Assembly (NCBI RefSeq): GCF_051020955.1
Contig: NW_027477532.1
Coordinates: 1 to 64,000, forward strand
DNA length: 64,000 nt
Origin: Megalopta genalis
Taxonomy: Eukaryota > Arthropoda > Insecta > Hymenoptera > Halictidae
Direction of reading: 5' to 3'
The notes beneath the pieces were generated by a model. The model searched no databases. It was not told the DNA's origin and saw only the letters and a program-made list of their open reading frames with translations. Positions 1 through 11,235 of this stretch are shown piece by piece (the stretch's first letter is position 1; each line of letters starts with the position of its first letter). A program made the translations under genes and the position numbers.

Positions 1-268
1 CACTTATATCGCAAGTATCTGGAGCTAAATCATTGGTTTCGCATGGATTTGAGGCTAAACCTTCTACATCGCATTGATTTGCTGCTACATCATGTGTTTA
101 GCATGGATTTGAAGCTAATTCGTTTGTTTCGACTGCATATAAAGCTATGTCACTTATATCGCAAGTATCTGAAGCTAAATCATTGGTTTCGCATGGATTT
201 GAAGCTAAACCTTCTACATCGCATTGATTTGCTGCTAAATCATGTGTTTCGCTCGGATTTGAAGTTAA

Positions 269-345
269 TCCGTTTGTTACGCATGCAGTTGAATCTAAAT
301 AACGTATATCACAAGTATTTGTAGTTAAACCATTTGTTTCGCATG
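269..345 (+). repeat. Exemplar of the GCATGCAGTTGAATC m5-m1 variant
   Basis: In this HOR the m5 monomer reads GTTACGCATGCAGTTGAATC and the following m1 reads AAATAACGTATATCACAAG with TTTGTAG. The variant recurs close to forty times, for example near 4,025, 5,130, 8,455, 11,545, 26,370, 33,030, 39,240, 50,035 and 62,335. It is a useful landmark for tracing duplications. In the minus-strand frame it gives CDIRYLDSTACVTNELA. Confidence 0.88.
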
Positions 346-682
346 GATTTAAAGCTAAACCTTCTACATCGCATTGATTTGCTGCTAAATCATGTGTTTC
401 GCATGGATTTATGCTAACTCGTTTGTTTCGTCTGCATTTGAAACTATGTCACTTATATCGCAAGTATCTGAAGCTAAATCATTGGTTTCGCATGGATTTG
501 AAGCTACACCTTCTACATCGCATTGATTTGCTGCTAAATCATGTGTTTCGCATGGATTTGAAGCTGATTCGTTTGTTTCGTCTGCATATAAAGCTATGTC
601 ACTTATATCGCAAGTATCTGAAGCTAAATCATTGGTTTCGCATGGATTTGAAGCTAAACCTTCTACATCGCATTTATTTGCT

Positions 683-713
683 GCTAAATCATGGGTATCG
701 CATGGATTTTGAA
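683..713 (+). repeat. Exemplar 31 bp m4 variant (one base inserted)
   Basis: This m4 monomer carries CATGGGTATCGCATGGATTTTGAAGG, with four Ts where the canonical form has three, so it is 31 bp. It is followed by an m5 reading CTCGATTGCTTCG and usually by TGCATTTTAAGC or TGCATTTTATGC. The m1 after that often reads ATATCCCAAATG and may carry its own extra base (CACTTTATATC or CACATTATATC). The combination recurs as a cassette, for example near 2,190, 3,090, 3,840, 4,960, 12,110, 16,310, 29,490, 45,800 and 59,340. On the minus strand it places a stop (TAA) just before an ATG and shifts the frame. Confidence 0.88.
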
Positions 714-983
714 GGTAACTCGATTGCTTCGTATGCATTTGAAACTATGTCACTTCTATCGCAAGTATCTGAAGCTAAATCATTTGTTTAGCATGGATTT
801 GTTGCTAAACCTTCTACATCGCATTGATTTGCTGCTAAATCATGTGTTTCGCTTGGATCTGAAGCTAATTCGTTTGTTTCGTCTGCATTTGAAACTATGT
901 AACTTATATCGCAAGTATCTGAAGCTAAATCATTGGTTTCGCATGGATTTGAAGCTAAACCTTCTACATCGCATTGATTTGCT

Positions 984-1012
984 GCTAAATCATGTGTTTC
1001 GCATGGATTTAA
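984..1012 (+). repeat. Exemplar 29 bp m4 variant (one base deleted)
   Basis: This m4 monomer reads GGATTTAAGCT where the canonical form reads GGATTTGAAGCT, so it is 29 bp and shifts every reading frame by one. It is nearly always followed by an m5 of the CTAACTCG...TGCATTTGAAACT type. The same deletion recurs dozens of times across the window, for example near 1,308, 1,608, 1,758, 2,358, 3,258, 5,808, 7,398 and 8,148. Sister forms GGATTTATGCT (about 408, 6,795) and GGATTTACGCT (about 2,657, 3,407) have the same length. On the minus strand it produces ...ETNELA followed at once by a TAA stop. The shared lesion shows that the variant was amplified after it arose. Confidence 0.9.
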
Positions 1013-2639
1013 GCTAACTCGTTTGTTTCGTCTGCATTTGAAACTATGTCACTTATATCAAAAGTATCTGAAGCTAAATCATTTGTTTAGCATGGATTTG
1101 TTGCTAAACCTTCTACATCGCATTGATTTGCTGCTAAATCATGTATTTCGCTTGGATCTGAAGCTAATTCGTTTGTTTCGTCTGCATATAAAGCTATGTC
1201 ACTTATATTGCAAGTATCTGAAGCTAAATGATTGGCTTCGCATGGATTTGAAGCTAAACCTTCTACATCGCATTGATTTGCTGCTAAATCATGTGTTTCG
1301 AATGGATTTAAGCTAACTCGTTTGTTTCGTCTGCATTTGAAACTATCTCACTTATATCGCAAGTATCTGAAGCTAAATCATTGGTTTCGCATGGATTTGG
1401 AGCTAAACTTTCTACATCGCATTGATTTGTAGCTAAATCATGTGTTTCGCATGAATTTGAAGCTAACTCGTTTCTTTCGTCTGCATTTGAAACTATGTCA
1501 CTTATATCGCAAGTATCTGGAGCTAAATCATTTGTTTAGCATGGATTTGAAGCTAAACCTTCTACATCGCATTGATTTGCTGCTAAATCATGTGTTTCGC
1601 ATGGATTTAAGCTAACTCGTTTGTTTCGTCTGCATTTGAAACTATGTAACTTATATCGCAAGTATCTGAAGCTAAATCATTGGTTTCGCATGGATTTGAA
1701 GCTAAACCTTCTACATCGCATTGATTTGCTGCTAAATCATGTGTTTCGCATGGATTTAAGCTAACTCGTTTGTTTCGTCTGCATTTGAAACTATGTCACT
1801 TATATCGCAAGTATCTGAAGCTAAATCATTTGTTTAGCATGGATTTGTTGCTAAACCTTCTACATCGCATTGATTTGTAGCTAAATCATGTGTTTCGCAT
1901 GAATTTGAAGCTAACTCGTTTCTTTCGTCTGCATTTGAAACTATGTCACTTATATCGCATGTATCTGAAGGTAAATCATTGGTTTCGCATGGATTTGAAG
2001 CTACACCCTCTACATCGCATTGATTTGCTGCTAAATCATGTGATTCGCATGGATTTGAAGCTAATTCGTTTGTTTCGTCCGCATATAAAGCTATGTCACT
2101 TATATCGCAAGTATCTGAACCTAAATCATTGGTTTCGCATGGATTTGAAGCTAAACCTTCTACATCGCATTGATTTGCTGCTAAATCATGGGTATCGCAT
2201 GGATTTTGAAGGTAACTCGATTGCTTCGTCTGCATTTTAAGCTATATCACTTTATATCCCAAATGTTTGAAGCTAAACCATTTGTTTCGCATGGATTTGA
2301 AGCTACACCTTCTACATCGCATTGATTTGCTGCTAAATCATGTGTTTCGCATGGATTTAAGCTAACTCGTTTGTTTCGTCTGCATTTGAAACTATGTCAC
2401 TTATATCGCAAGTATCTGAAGTTAAATCATTGGTTTCGCATGGATTTGAAGCTAAACTTTCTACATCGCATTGATTTGTAGCTAAATCATGTGTTTCGCA
2501 TGGATTTGAAGCTTATTCGTTTGTTCCGTCTGCATATAAAGCTATGTCACTTATATCGCAAGTATCTGAAGCTAAATCATTGGTTTCGCATGGATTTGAA
2601 GCTAAACCTTCTACATCGCATTGATTTGCTGCTAAATCA

Positions 2640-3180
2640 TGTGTTTCGCATGGATTTACGCTAACTCGTTTGTTTCGTCTGCATTTGAAACTATGTCACT
2701 TATATCGCAAGTATCTGAAGCTAAATCATTGGTTTCGCATGGATTTGAAGCTAAACTTTCTACATCGCATTGATTCGTAGCTAAATCATGTGTTTCGCAT
2801 GAATTTGAAGCTAACTCGTTTCTTTCGTCTTCATTTGAAACTATGTCACTTATATCGCAAGTATCTGGAGCTAAATCATTGGTTTCGCATGGATTTGAAG
2901 CTAAACCTTCTACATCGCATTGATTTGCTGCTAAATCATTTGTTTCGCATGGATTTTAAGCTAACTCGTTTGTTTCGTCTGCATTTGAAACTATGTCACT
3001 TACATCGCAAGTATCTGAAGTTAAATCATTGGTTTCGCATGGATTTGAAGCTAAACCTTCTACATCGCATTGATTTGCTGCTAAATCATGGGTATCGCAT
3101 GGATTTTGAAGGTAACTCGATTGCTTCGTCTGCATTTTAAGCTATATCACTTTATATCCCAAATGTTTGAAGCTAAACCA
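2640..3180 (+). repeat. Local tandem duplication, copy 1 (offset 750 bp)
   Basis: This stretch matches about 3,390-3,930 at an offset of 750 bp, five HOR lengths. Both copies carry GGATTTACGCT, the CGTCTTCATTTG lesion and the TTACATCGCAAG form of m1. It is a nested duplication inside the canonical block. Confidence 0.82.
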
Positions 3181-6100
3181 TTTGTTTTGCATGGATTTAA
3201 AGCTAAACCTTCTACATCGCAATGGTTTGCTGCTAAATCATGTGTTTCGCACGGATTTAAGCTAACTCGTTTGTTTCGTCTGCATTTGAAACTATGCCAC
3301 TTATATCGCAAGTATCTGAAGCTAAATCATTGGTTTCGCATGGATTTGAAGCTAAACCTTCTACATCGCATTGATTTGCTGCTAAATCATGTGTTTCGCA
3401 TGGATTTACGCTAACTCGTTTGTTTCGTCTGCATTTGAAACTATGTCACTTATATCGCAAGTATCTGAAGCTAAATCATTGGTTTCGCATGGATTTGAAG
3501 CTAAACTTTCTACATCGCATTGATTTGTAGCTAAATCATGTGTTTCGCATGAATTTGAAGCTAACTCGTTTCTTTCGTCTTCATTTGAAACTATGTCACT
3601 TATATCGCAAGTATCTGGAGCTAAATCATTGGTTTCGCATGGATTTGAAGCTAAACCTTCTACATCGCATTGATTTGCTGCTAAATCATTTGTTTCGCAT
3701 GGATTTTAAGCTAACTCGTTTGTTTCGTCTGCATTTGAAACTATGTCACTTACATCGCAAGTATCTGAAGTTAAATCATTTGTTTCGCATGGATTTGAAG
3801 CTAAACCTTCTACATCGCATTGATTTGCTGCTAAATCATGGGTATCGCATGGATTTTGAAGGTAACTCGATTGCTTCGTCTGCATTTTAAGCTATATCAC
3901 TTTATATCCCAAATGTTTGAAGCTAAACCATTTGTTTCGCATGGATTTGAAGATAAACCTTCTACATCGCATTGATTTGCTGCTAAATCATGTGTTTCGC
4001 TTGGATTTGAAGCTAATTCGTTTGTTACGCATGCAGTTGAATCTAAATAACGTATATCACAAGTATTTGTAGCTGAACCATTTGTTTCGCTTGGATTTAA
4101 AGCTAAACCTTCTACATCGCAATGATTTGCTGCTAAATCATGTGTTTCGCATGGATTTAAGCTAACTCGTTTGTCTCGTCTGCATTTGAAACTATGTCAC
4201 TTATATTGCAAGTATCTAAAGCTAAATCATTGGTTTCGCATGGATTTGAAGCTAAACTTTCTACATCGCATTGATTTATAGCTAAATCATGTGTTCCCCA
4301 TGAATTTGAAGCTAACTCGTTTCTTTCGTCTGCATTTGAAACTATGTCACTTATATCGCATGTATCTGAAGGTAAATCATTGGTTTCGCATGGATTTGAA
4401 GCTACACCTTCTACATCGCATTGATTTGCTGCTAAATCATGTGTTTCGCATGGATTTGAAGCTAAACCTTCTACATCGCATTGATTTGCTGCTAAATCAT
4501 GTGTATCGCATGGATTTTGAAGGTAACTCGATTGCTTCGTCTGCATTTTATGCTATATCACTTATATCCCAAATGTTTGAAGCTAAACCATTTGTTTCGC
4601 ATAGATTTGAAGCTAAACCTTCTACATCGCATTAATTTGCTGCTAAATCATGTGTTTCGCATGGATTTAAGCTAACTCGTTTGTTTCGTCTGCATTTGAA
4701 ACTATGTCACTTATATCGCAAGTATCTGAAGCTAAATCATTGGTTTCGCATGGATTTGAAGCTACACCTTCTACATCGCATTGATTTGCTGCTAAATCAT
4801 GTGTTTCCTCATGGATTTGAAGCTAATTCGTATGTTTCGTCTGCATATAAAGCTATGTCACTTATATCGCAAGTATCTGAAGCTAAATCATTGGTTTCGC
4901 ATGGATTTGAAGCTAAACCTTCTACATCGCATTGATTTGCTGCTAAATCATGGGTATCGCATGGATTTTGAAGGTAACTCGATTGCTTCGTCTGCATTTT
5001 ATGCTATATCACTTATATCCCAAATGTTTGAAGCTAAACCATTTGTTTCGCATGGATTTGAAGCTAAACCTTCTACATCGCATTGATTTGCTGCTAAATC
5101 ATTTGTTTCGCTTGGATTTGAAGCTAATTCGTTTGTTACGCATGCAGTTGAATCTAAATAACGTATATCGCAAATATCTGAAGCTAAATCATTGGTTTCG
5201 CATGGATTTGAAGCTAATTCGTTTGTTTCGTCTGCATATAAGGCTATGTCACTTATATCGCAAGTATCTGGAGCTAAATCATTGGTTTCGCATGGATTTG
5301 AGGCTAAACCTTCTACATCGCATTGATTTGCTGCTACATCATGTGTTTAGCATGGATTTGAAGCTAATTCGTTTGTTTCGTCTGCATAAAAGCTATGTCA
5401 CTTATATCGCAAGTATCTGAGGCTAAATCATTGGTTTAGTATGGATTTGAAGCTAAACCTTCTACATCGCATTGATTTGCTGCTAAATAATGTGTTTCGC
5501 ATGGATTTAAGCTAACTCGTTTGTTTCGTCTGCATTTGAAACTATGTCACTTATATCGCAAGTATCTGAAGCTAAATCATTGGTTTCGCATGGATTTGAA
5601 GCTAAACCTTCTACATCTCATTGATTTGCTGCTAACTCATGTGTTTCGCTTGGATTTGAAGTTAATCCGTTTGTTACGCATGCAGTTGAATCTAAATAAC
5701 GTATATCACAAGTATTTGTAGTTAAACCATTTGTTTCGCATGGATTTAAAGCTAAACCTTCTACATCGCATTGATTTGCTGCTAAATCATGTGTTTCGCA
5801 TGGATTTAAGCTAACTCGTTTGTTTCGTCTGCATTTGAAACTATGTCACTTATATCGCAAGTATCTGAAGCTAAATCATTGGTTTCGCATGGATTTGAAG
5901 CTACACCTTCTACATCGCATTGATTTGCTGCTAAATCATGTGTTTCGCATGGATTTGAAGCTGATTCGTTTGTTTCGTCTGCATATAAAGCTATGTCACT
6001 TATATCGCAAGTATCTGAAGCTAAATCATTGGTATCGCATGGATTTGAAGCTAAACCTTCTACATCGCATTTATTTGCTGCTAAATCATGGGTATCGCAT

Positions 6101-6387
6101 GGATTTTGAAGGTAACTCGATTGCTTCGTCTGCATTTTATGCTATATCACTTATATCCCAAATGTTTGAAGCTAAACCATTTGTTTCGCATGGATTTGAA
6201 GCTAAACCTTCTACATCGCATTGATTTGCTGCTAAATCATTTGTTTCGCTTGGATTTGAAGCTAATTCGTTTGTTACGCATGCAGTTGAATCTAAATAAC
6301 GTATATCGCAAATATCTGAAGCTAAATCATTGGTTTCGCATGGATTTGAAGCTAATTCGTTTGTTTCGTCTGCATATAAGGCTATGT

Positions 6388-7925
6388 CACTTATATCGCA
6401 AGTATCTGGAGCTAAATCATTGGTTTCGCATGGATTTGAGGCTAAACCTTCTACATCGCATTGATTTGCTGCTACATCATGTGTTTAGCATGGATTTGAA
6501 GCTAATTCGTTTGTTTCGACTGCATATAAAGCTATGTCACTTATATCGCAAGTATCTGAAGCTAAATCATTGGTTTCGCATGGATTTGAAGCTAAACCTT
6601 CTACATCGCATTGATTTGCTGCTAAATCATGTGTTTCGCTCGGATTTGAAGTTAATCCGTTTGTTACGCATGCAGTTGAATCTAAATAACGTATATCACA
6701 AGTATTTGTAGTTAAACCATTTGTTTCGCATGGATTTAAAGCTAAACCTTCTACATCGCATTGATTTGCTGCTAAATCATGTGTTTCGCATGGATTTATG
6801 CTAACTCGTTTGTTTCGTCTGCATTTGAAACTATGTCACTTATATCGCAAGTATCTGAAGCTAAATCATTGGTTTCGCATGGATTTGAAGCTACACCTTC
6901 TACATCGCATTGATTTGCTGCTAAATCATGTGTTTCGCATGGATTTGAAGCTGATTCGTTTGTTTCGTCTGCATATAAAGCTATGTCACTTATATCGCAA
7001 GTATCTGAAGCTAAATCATTGGTTTCGCATGGATTTGAAGCTAAACCTTCTACATCGCATTTATTTGCTGCTAAATCATGGGTATCGCATGGATTTTGAA
7101 GGTAACTCGATTGCTTCGTATGCATTTGAAACTATGTCACTTCTATCGCAAGTATCTGAAGCTAAATCATTTGTTTAGCATGGATTTGTTGCTAAACCTT
7201 CTACATCGCATTGATTTGCTGCTAAATCATGTGTTTCGCTTGGATCTGAAGCTAATTCGTTTGTTTCGTCTGCATTTGAAACTATGTAACTTATATCGCA
7301 AGTATCTGAAGCTAAATCATTGGTTTCGCATGGATTTGAAGCTAAACCTTCTACATCGCATTGATTTGCTGCTAAATCATGTGTTTCGCATGGATTTAAG
7401 CTAACTCGTTTGTTTCGTCTGCATTTGAAACTATGTCACTTATATCAAAAGTATCTGAAGCTAAATCATTTGTTTAGCATGGATTTGTTGCTAAACCTTC
7501 TACATCGCATTGATTTGCTGCTAAATCATGTATTTCGCTTGGATCTGAAGCTAATTCGTTTGTTTCGTCTGCATATAAAGCTATGTCACTTATATTGCAA
7601 GTATCTGAAGCTAAATGATTGGCTTCGCATGGATTTGAAGCTAAACCTTCTACATCGCATTGATTTGCTGCTAAATCATGTGTTTCGAATGGATTTAAGC
7701 TAACTCGTTTGTTTCGTCTGCATTTGAAACTATCTCACTTATATCGCAAGTATCTGAAGCTAAATCATTGGTTTCGCATGGATTTGGAGCTAAACTTTCT
7801 ACATCGCATTGATTTGTAGCTAAATCATGTGTTTCGCATGAATTTGAAGCTAACTCGTTTCTTTCGTCTGCATTTGAAACTATGTCACTTATATCGCAAG
7901 TATCTGGAGCTAAATCATTGGTTTC
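6388..7925 (+). repeat. Segmental duplication A, copy 2 (offset 6,387 bp)
   Basis: This is the partner of 1-1,538. The sequence continues past 7,925 through one additional 150 bp HOR before rejoining the copy-1 sequence at offset 6,537 (1,531 aligns with 8,068). The one-HOR length difference points to in-register unequal exchange. Confidence 0.88.
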
Positions 7926-8350
7926 GCATGGATTTGAAGCTGAACTTTCTACATCGCATTGATTTGCTGCTAAATCATTTGTTTCGCATGGATTTTAAGC
8001 TAACTCGTTTGTTTCGTCTGCATTTGAAACTATGTCACTTATATCGCAAGTATCTGAAGCTAAATCATTTGTTTAGCATGGATTTGAAGCTAAACCTTCT
8101 ACATCGCATTGATTTGCTGCTAAATCATGTGTTTCGCATGGATTTAAGCTAACTCGTTTGTTTCGTCTGCATTTGAAACTATGTAACTTATATCGCAAGT
8201 ATCTGAAGCTAAATCATTGGTTTCGCATGGATTTGAAGCTAAACCTTCTACATCGCATTGATTTGCTGCTAAATCATGTGTTTCGCATGGATTTAAGCTA
8301 ACTCGTTTGTTTCGTCTGCATTTGAAACTATGTCACTTATATCGCAAGTA
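7255..8350 (+). repeat. Segmental duplication B, copy 1 (offset 1,886 bp)
   Basis: This segment is repeated at about 9,141-10,236. The two share the GTAACTTATATCGC marker, the GAATGGATTTAAGC lesion (7,687 and 9,573) and the GAAGCTGAACTTTCTAC marker. Small differences such as TGGATTTGTTG versus TGGATATGTTG show that the copies are not perfectly identical. Boundaries are judged by eye to within about 20 bp. Confidence 0.82.
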
Positions 8351-9140
8351 TCTGGAGCTAAATCATTGGTTTCGCATGGATTTGAAGCTGAACTTTCTAC
8401 ATCGCATTGATTTGCTGCTAAATCATTTGTTTCGCTTGGATTTGAAGCTAATTCGTTTGTTACGCATGCAGTTGAATCTAAATAACGTATATCGCAAATA
8501 TCTGAAGCTAAATCATTGGTTTCGCATGGATTTGAAGCTAATTCGTTTGTTTCGTCTGCATATAAGGCTATGTCACTTATATCGCAAGTATCTGGAGCTA
8601 AATCATTGGTTTCGCATGGATTTGAGGCTAAACCTTCTACATCGCATTGATTTGCTGCTACATCATGTGTTTAGCATGGATTTGAAGCTAATTCGTTTGT
8701 TTCGTCTGCATATAAAGCTATGTCACTTATATCGCAAGTATCTGAGGCTAAATCATTGGTTTCGCATGGATTTGAAGCTAAACCTTCTACATCGCATTGA
8801 TTTGCTGCTAAATCATGTGTTTCGCATGGATTTGAAGCTGATTCGTTTGTTTCGTCTGCATATAAAGCTATGTCACTTATATCGCAAGTATCTGAAGCTA
8901 AATCATTGGTTTCGCATGGATTTGAAGCTAAACCTTCTACATCGCATTTATTTGCTGCTAAATCATGGGTATCGCATGGATTTTGAAGGTAACTCGATTG
9001 CTTCGTATGCATTTTATGCTATATCACTTATATCCCAAATGTTTGAAGCTAAACCATTTGTTTCGCATGGATTTGAAGCTAAACCTTTTACATCGCATTG
9101 ATTTGCTGCTAAATCATGTGTTTCGCATGGATTTAAGCTA

Positions 9141-10236
9141 ACTCGTTTGTTTCGTCTGCATTTGAAACTATGTAACTTATATCGCAAGTATCTGAAGCTA
9201 AATCATTGGTTTCGCATGGATTTGAAGCTAAACCTTCTACATCGCATTGATTTGCTGCTAAATCATGTGTTTCGCATGGATTTAAGCTAACTCGTTTGTT
9301 TCGTCTGCATTTGAAACTATGTCACTTATATCGCAAGTATCTGAAGCTAAATCATTTGTTTAGCATGGATATGTTGCTAAACCTTCTACATCGCATTGAT
9401 TTGCTGCTAAATCATGTGTTTCGCTTGGATCTGAAGCTAATTCGTTTGTTTCGTCTGCATATAAAGCTATGAAACTTATATTGCAAGTATCTGAAGCTAA
9501 ATGATTGGCTTCGCATGGATTTGAAGCTAAACCTTCTACATCGCATTGATTTGCTGCTAAATCATGTGTTTCGAATGGATTTAAGCTAACTCGTTTGTTT
9601 CGTCTGCATTTGAAACTATCTCACTTATATCGCAAGTATCTGAAGCTAAATCATTGGTTTCGCATGGATTTGGAGCTAAACTTTCTACATCGCATTGATT
9701 TGTAGCTAAATCATGTGTTTCGCATGAATTTGAAGCTAACTCGTTTCTTTCGTCTGCATTTGAAACTATGTCACTTATATCGCAAGTATCTGGAGCTAAA
9801 TCTTTGGTTTCGCATGGATTTGAAGCTGAACTTTCTACATCGCATTGATTTGCTGCTAAATCATTTGTTTCGCATGGATTTTAAGCTAACTCGTTTGTTT
9901 CGTCTGCATTTGAAACTATGTCACTTATATCGCAAGTATCTGAAGCTAAATCATTTGTTTAGCATGGATTTGAAGCTAAACCTTCTACATCGCATTGATT
10001 TGCTGCTAAATCATGTGTTTCGCATGGATTTAAGCTAACTCGTTTGTTTCGTCTGCATTTGAAACTATGTAACTTATATCGCAAGTATCTGAAGCTAAAT
10101 CATTGGTTTCGCATGGATTTGAAGCTAAACCTTCTACATCGCATTGATTTGCTGCTAAATCATGTGTTTCGCATGGATTTAAGCTAACTCGTTTGTTTCG
10201 TCTGCATTTGAAACTATGTCACTTATATCGCAAGTA
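9141..10236 (+). repeat. Segmental duplication B, copy 2 (offset 1,886 bp)
   Basis: This is the partner of 7,255-8,350. It differs at a few sites, for example TATGAAACTTATATTG near 9,468 where copy 1 has TATGTCACTTATATTG. Confidence 0.82.
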
Positions 10237-10365
10237 TCTGAAGCTAAATCATTTGTTTAGCATGGATTTGTTGCTAAACCTTCTACATCGCATTGATTTG
10301 TAGCTAAATCATGTGTTTCGCATGAATTTGAAGCTAACTCGTTTCTTTCGTTTGCATTTGAAACT

Positions 10366-11235
10366 ATGTCACTTATATCGCAAGTATCTGAATCTAAACC
10401 ATTTGTTTCGCTTGACTTTGAATCTGAACCTTGTATTTCGCATGAATTTGACCCTAAATCTTGTCTTTCGCATGCATTTGAACCTATATCACTTGTATCG
10501 CAAGTATCTGAAGCTAAATCATTTGTTTCGCATGGATTTGTTGCTAAACCTTCTACGTCGCATTGATTTGCTGCTAAATCATGTGTATCGCATGGATTTT
10601 GAAGGTAACTCGATTGCTTCGTCTGCATTTGAAGCTATATCACATATATCCCATGTGTTTGAAGCTAAATCATTTGTTTCGCATGGATTTGAAGTTAAAA
10701 CTTCTACATCACATTGATTTGAAGCTACATCATGATTTTCGCATGGAATAGAAGCTAGATCTTCTACAACGCATTGATTTCCAGCTGAGTCATGTGTTTC
10801 GCATTGATTTGTAGCTAAACCTTCTACATCGAATTGATTTGAAGCTAAATCATGTATTTCGCTTGGATTCGAAGCTAAACCTTCTACATCGCATTGATTT
10901 GCAGTTCAATCATGTGTTTCGCATGGATTTGAAGCTAACTCATCTGTTTCGTCTGCATTTGAAGCTTTTTCACTTATATCCCAAGTGATTGAAGCTGCGT
11001 GATGTGTTTGGCATGGATTTGTAGCTAAACATTCTACATCGCATTGATTTGCAGTTCAATCATGTGTTTCGCATGGATTTGAAGCTATCTCGTTTCTTTC
11101 GTCTGCATTTGAAGCTATATCACTTATATCGCAAGTCTCTGATGCTAAATGATTTGTTTCGCATGGATTCGAAGCTAAAGCTTCTACATCGCATTGATTT
11201 GCAATTCAATCATGTGTTTCGCATGGATTTGAAGC
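10366..11235 (+). repeat. Divergent monomer block D1
   Basis: Monomers here keep the 30 bp spacing but differ from the canonical HOR at many positions. Examples are CTTGACTTTGAATC, GAATTTGACCCTAAATC, GGAATAGAAGCTAG, CAACGCATTGATTTCC, GCAGTTCAATCATG and TTTTTCACTTATATCCC. The five-monomer order is less strict. Most monomers remain 30 bp, so frames stay in register longer than in the canonical blocks. Related blocks recur at 14.5, 19.0, 23.3, 30.9, 36.3 and 41.15 kb. No gene is evident. Confidence 0.85.

Larger units (their letters stand above)
1..1538 (+). repeat. Segmental duplication A, copy 1 (offset 6,387 bp)
   Basis: Bases 1-1,538 match 6,388-7,925 base for base as far as I could compare by eye. 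That includes rare markers such as GTTTCGCTCGGATTTG, the TATATCAAAAGTATC lesion (near 1,055 and 7,442) and CATGTATTTCGC. After about 1,538 the match resumes at offset 6,537, so copy 1 lacks exactly one 150 bp HOR relative to copy 2. The left edge of this copy lies outside the window. Confidence 0.88.
1..10365 (+). repeat. Canonical HOR block, left part
   Basis: This stretch is built of canonical 150 bp HORs mixed with the 29 bp and 31 bp m4 variants and the GCATGCAGTTGAATC m5 variant (for example about 269-320, 5,130, 6,260 and 8,455). It holds internal duplications with offsets of 6,387, 1,886, 990 and 750 bp. No reading frame stays open for more than about 265 codons. The longest is a plus-strand repeat frame at 8,307-9,101. 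I see no gene and no non-repeat sequence. Confidence 0.9.

Noticed and set aside
409..738. Each MQTKQSSYLQ minus-strand frame as an independent small gene
   Set aside because: Start and stop are created by co-amplified 31 bp and 29 bp monomers. No promoter or other upstream signal distinct from the repeat is visible.
683..760. Splice donor at GAAGGTAACT in the 31 bp variant
   Set aside because: The match to a donor is short and lies inside a repeat. No acceptor, branch point or exon structure around it is distinct from the rest of the array.
2640..3140. Third open frame (FEAKPSTSH type) as coding
   Set aside because: It is closed in every canonical HOR by TGA in the m3 monomer (CATTGATTTG), so it cannot run through the array.
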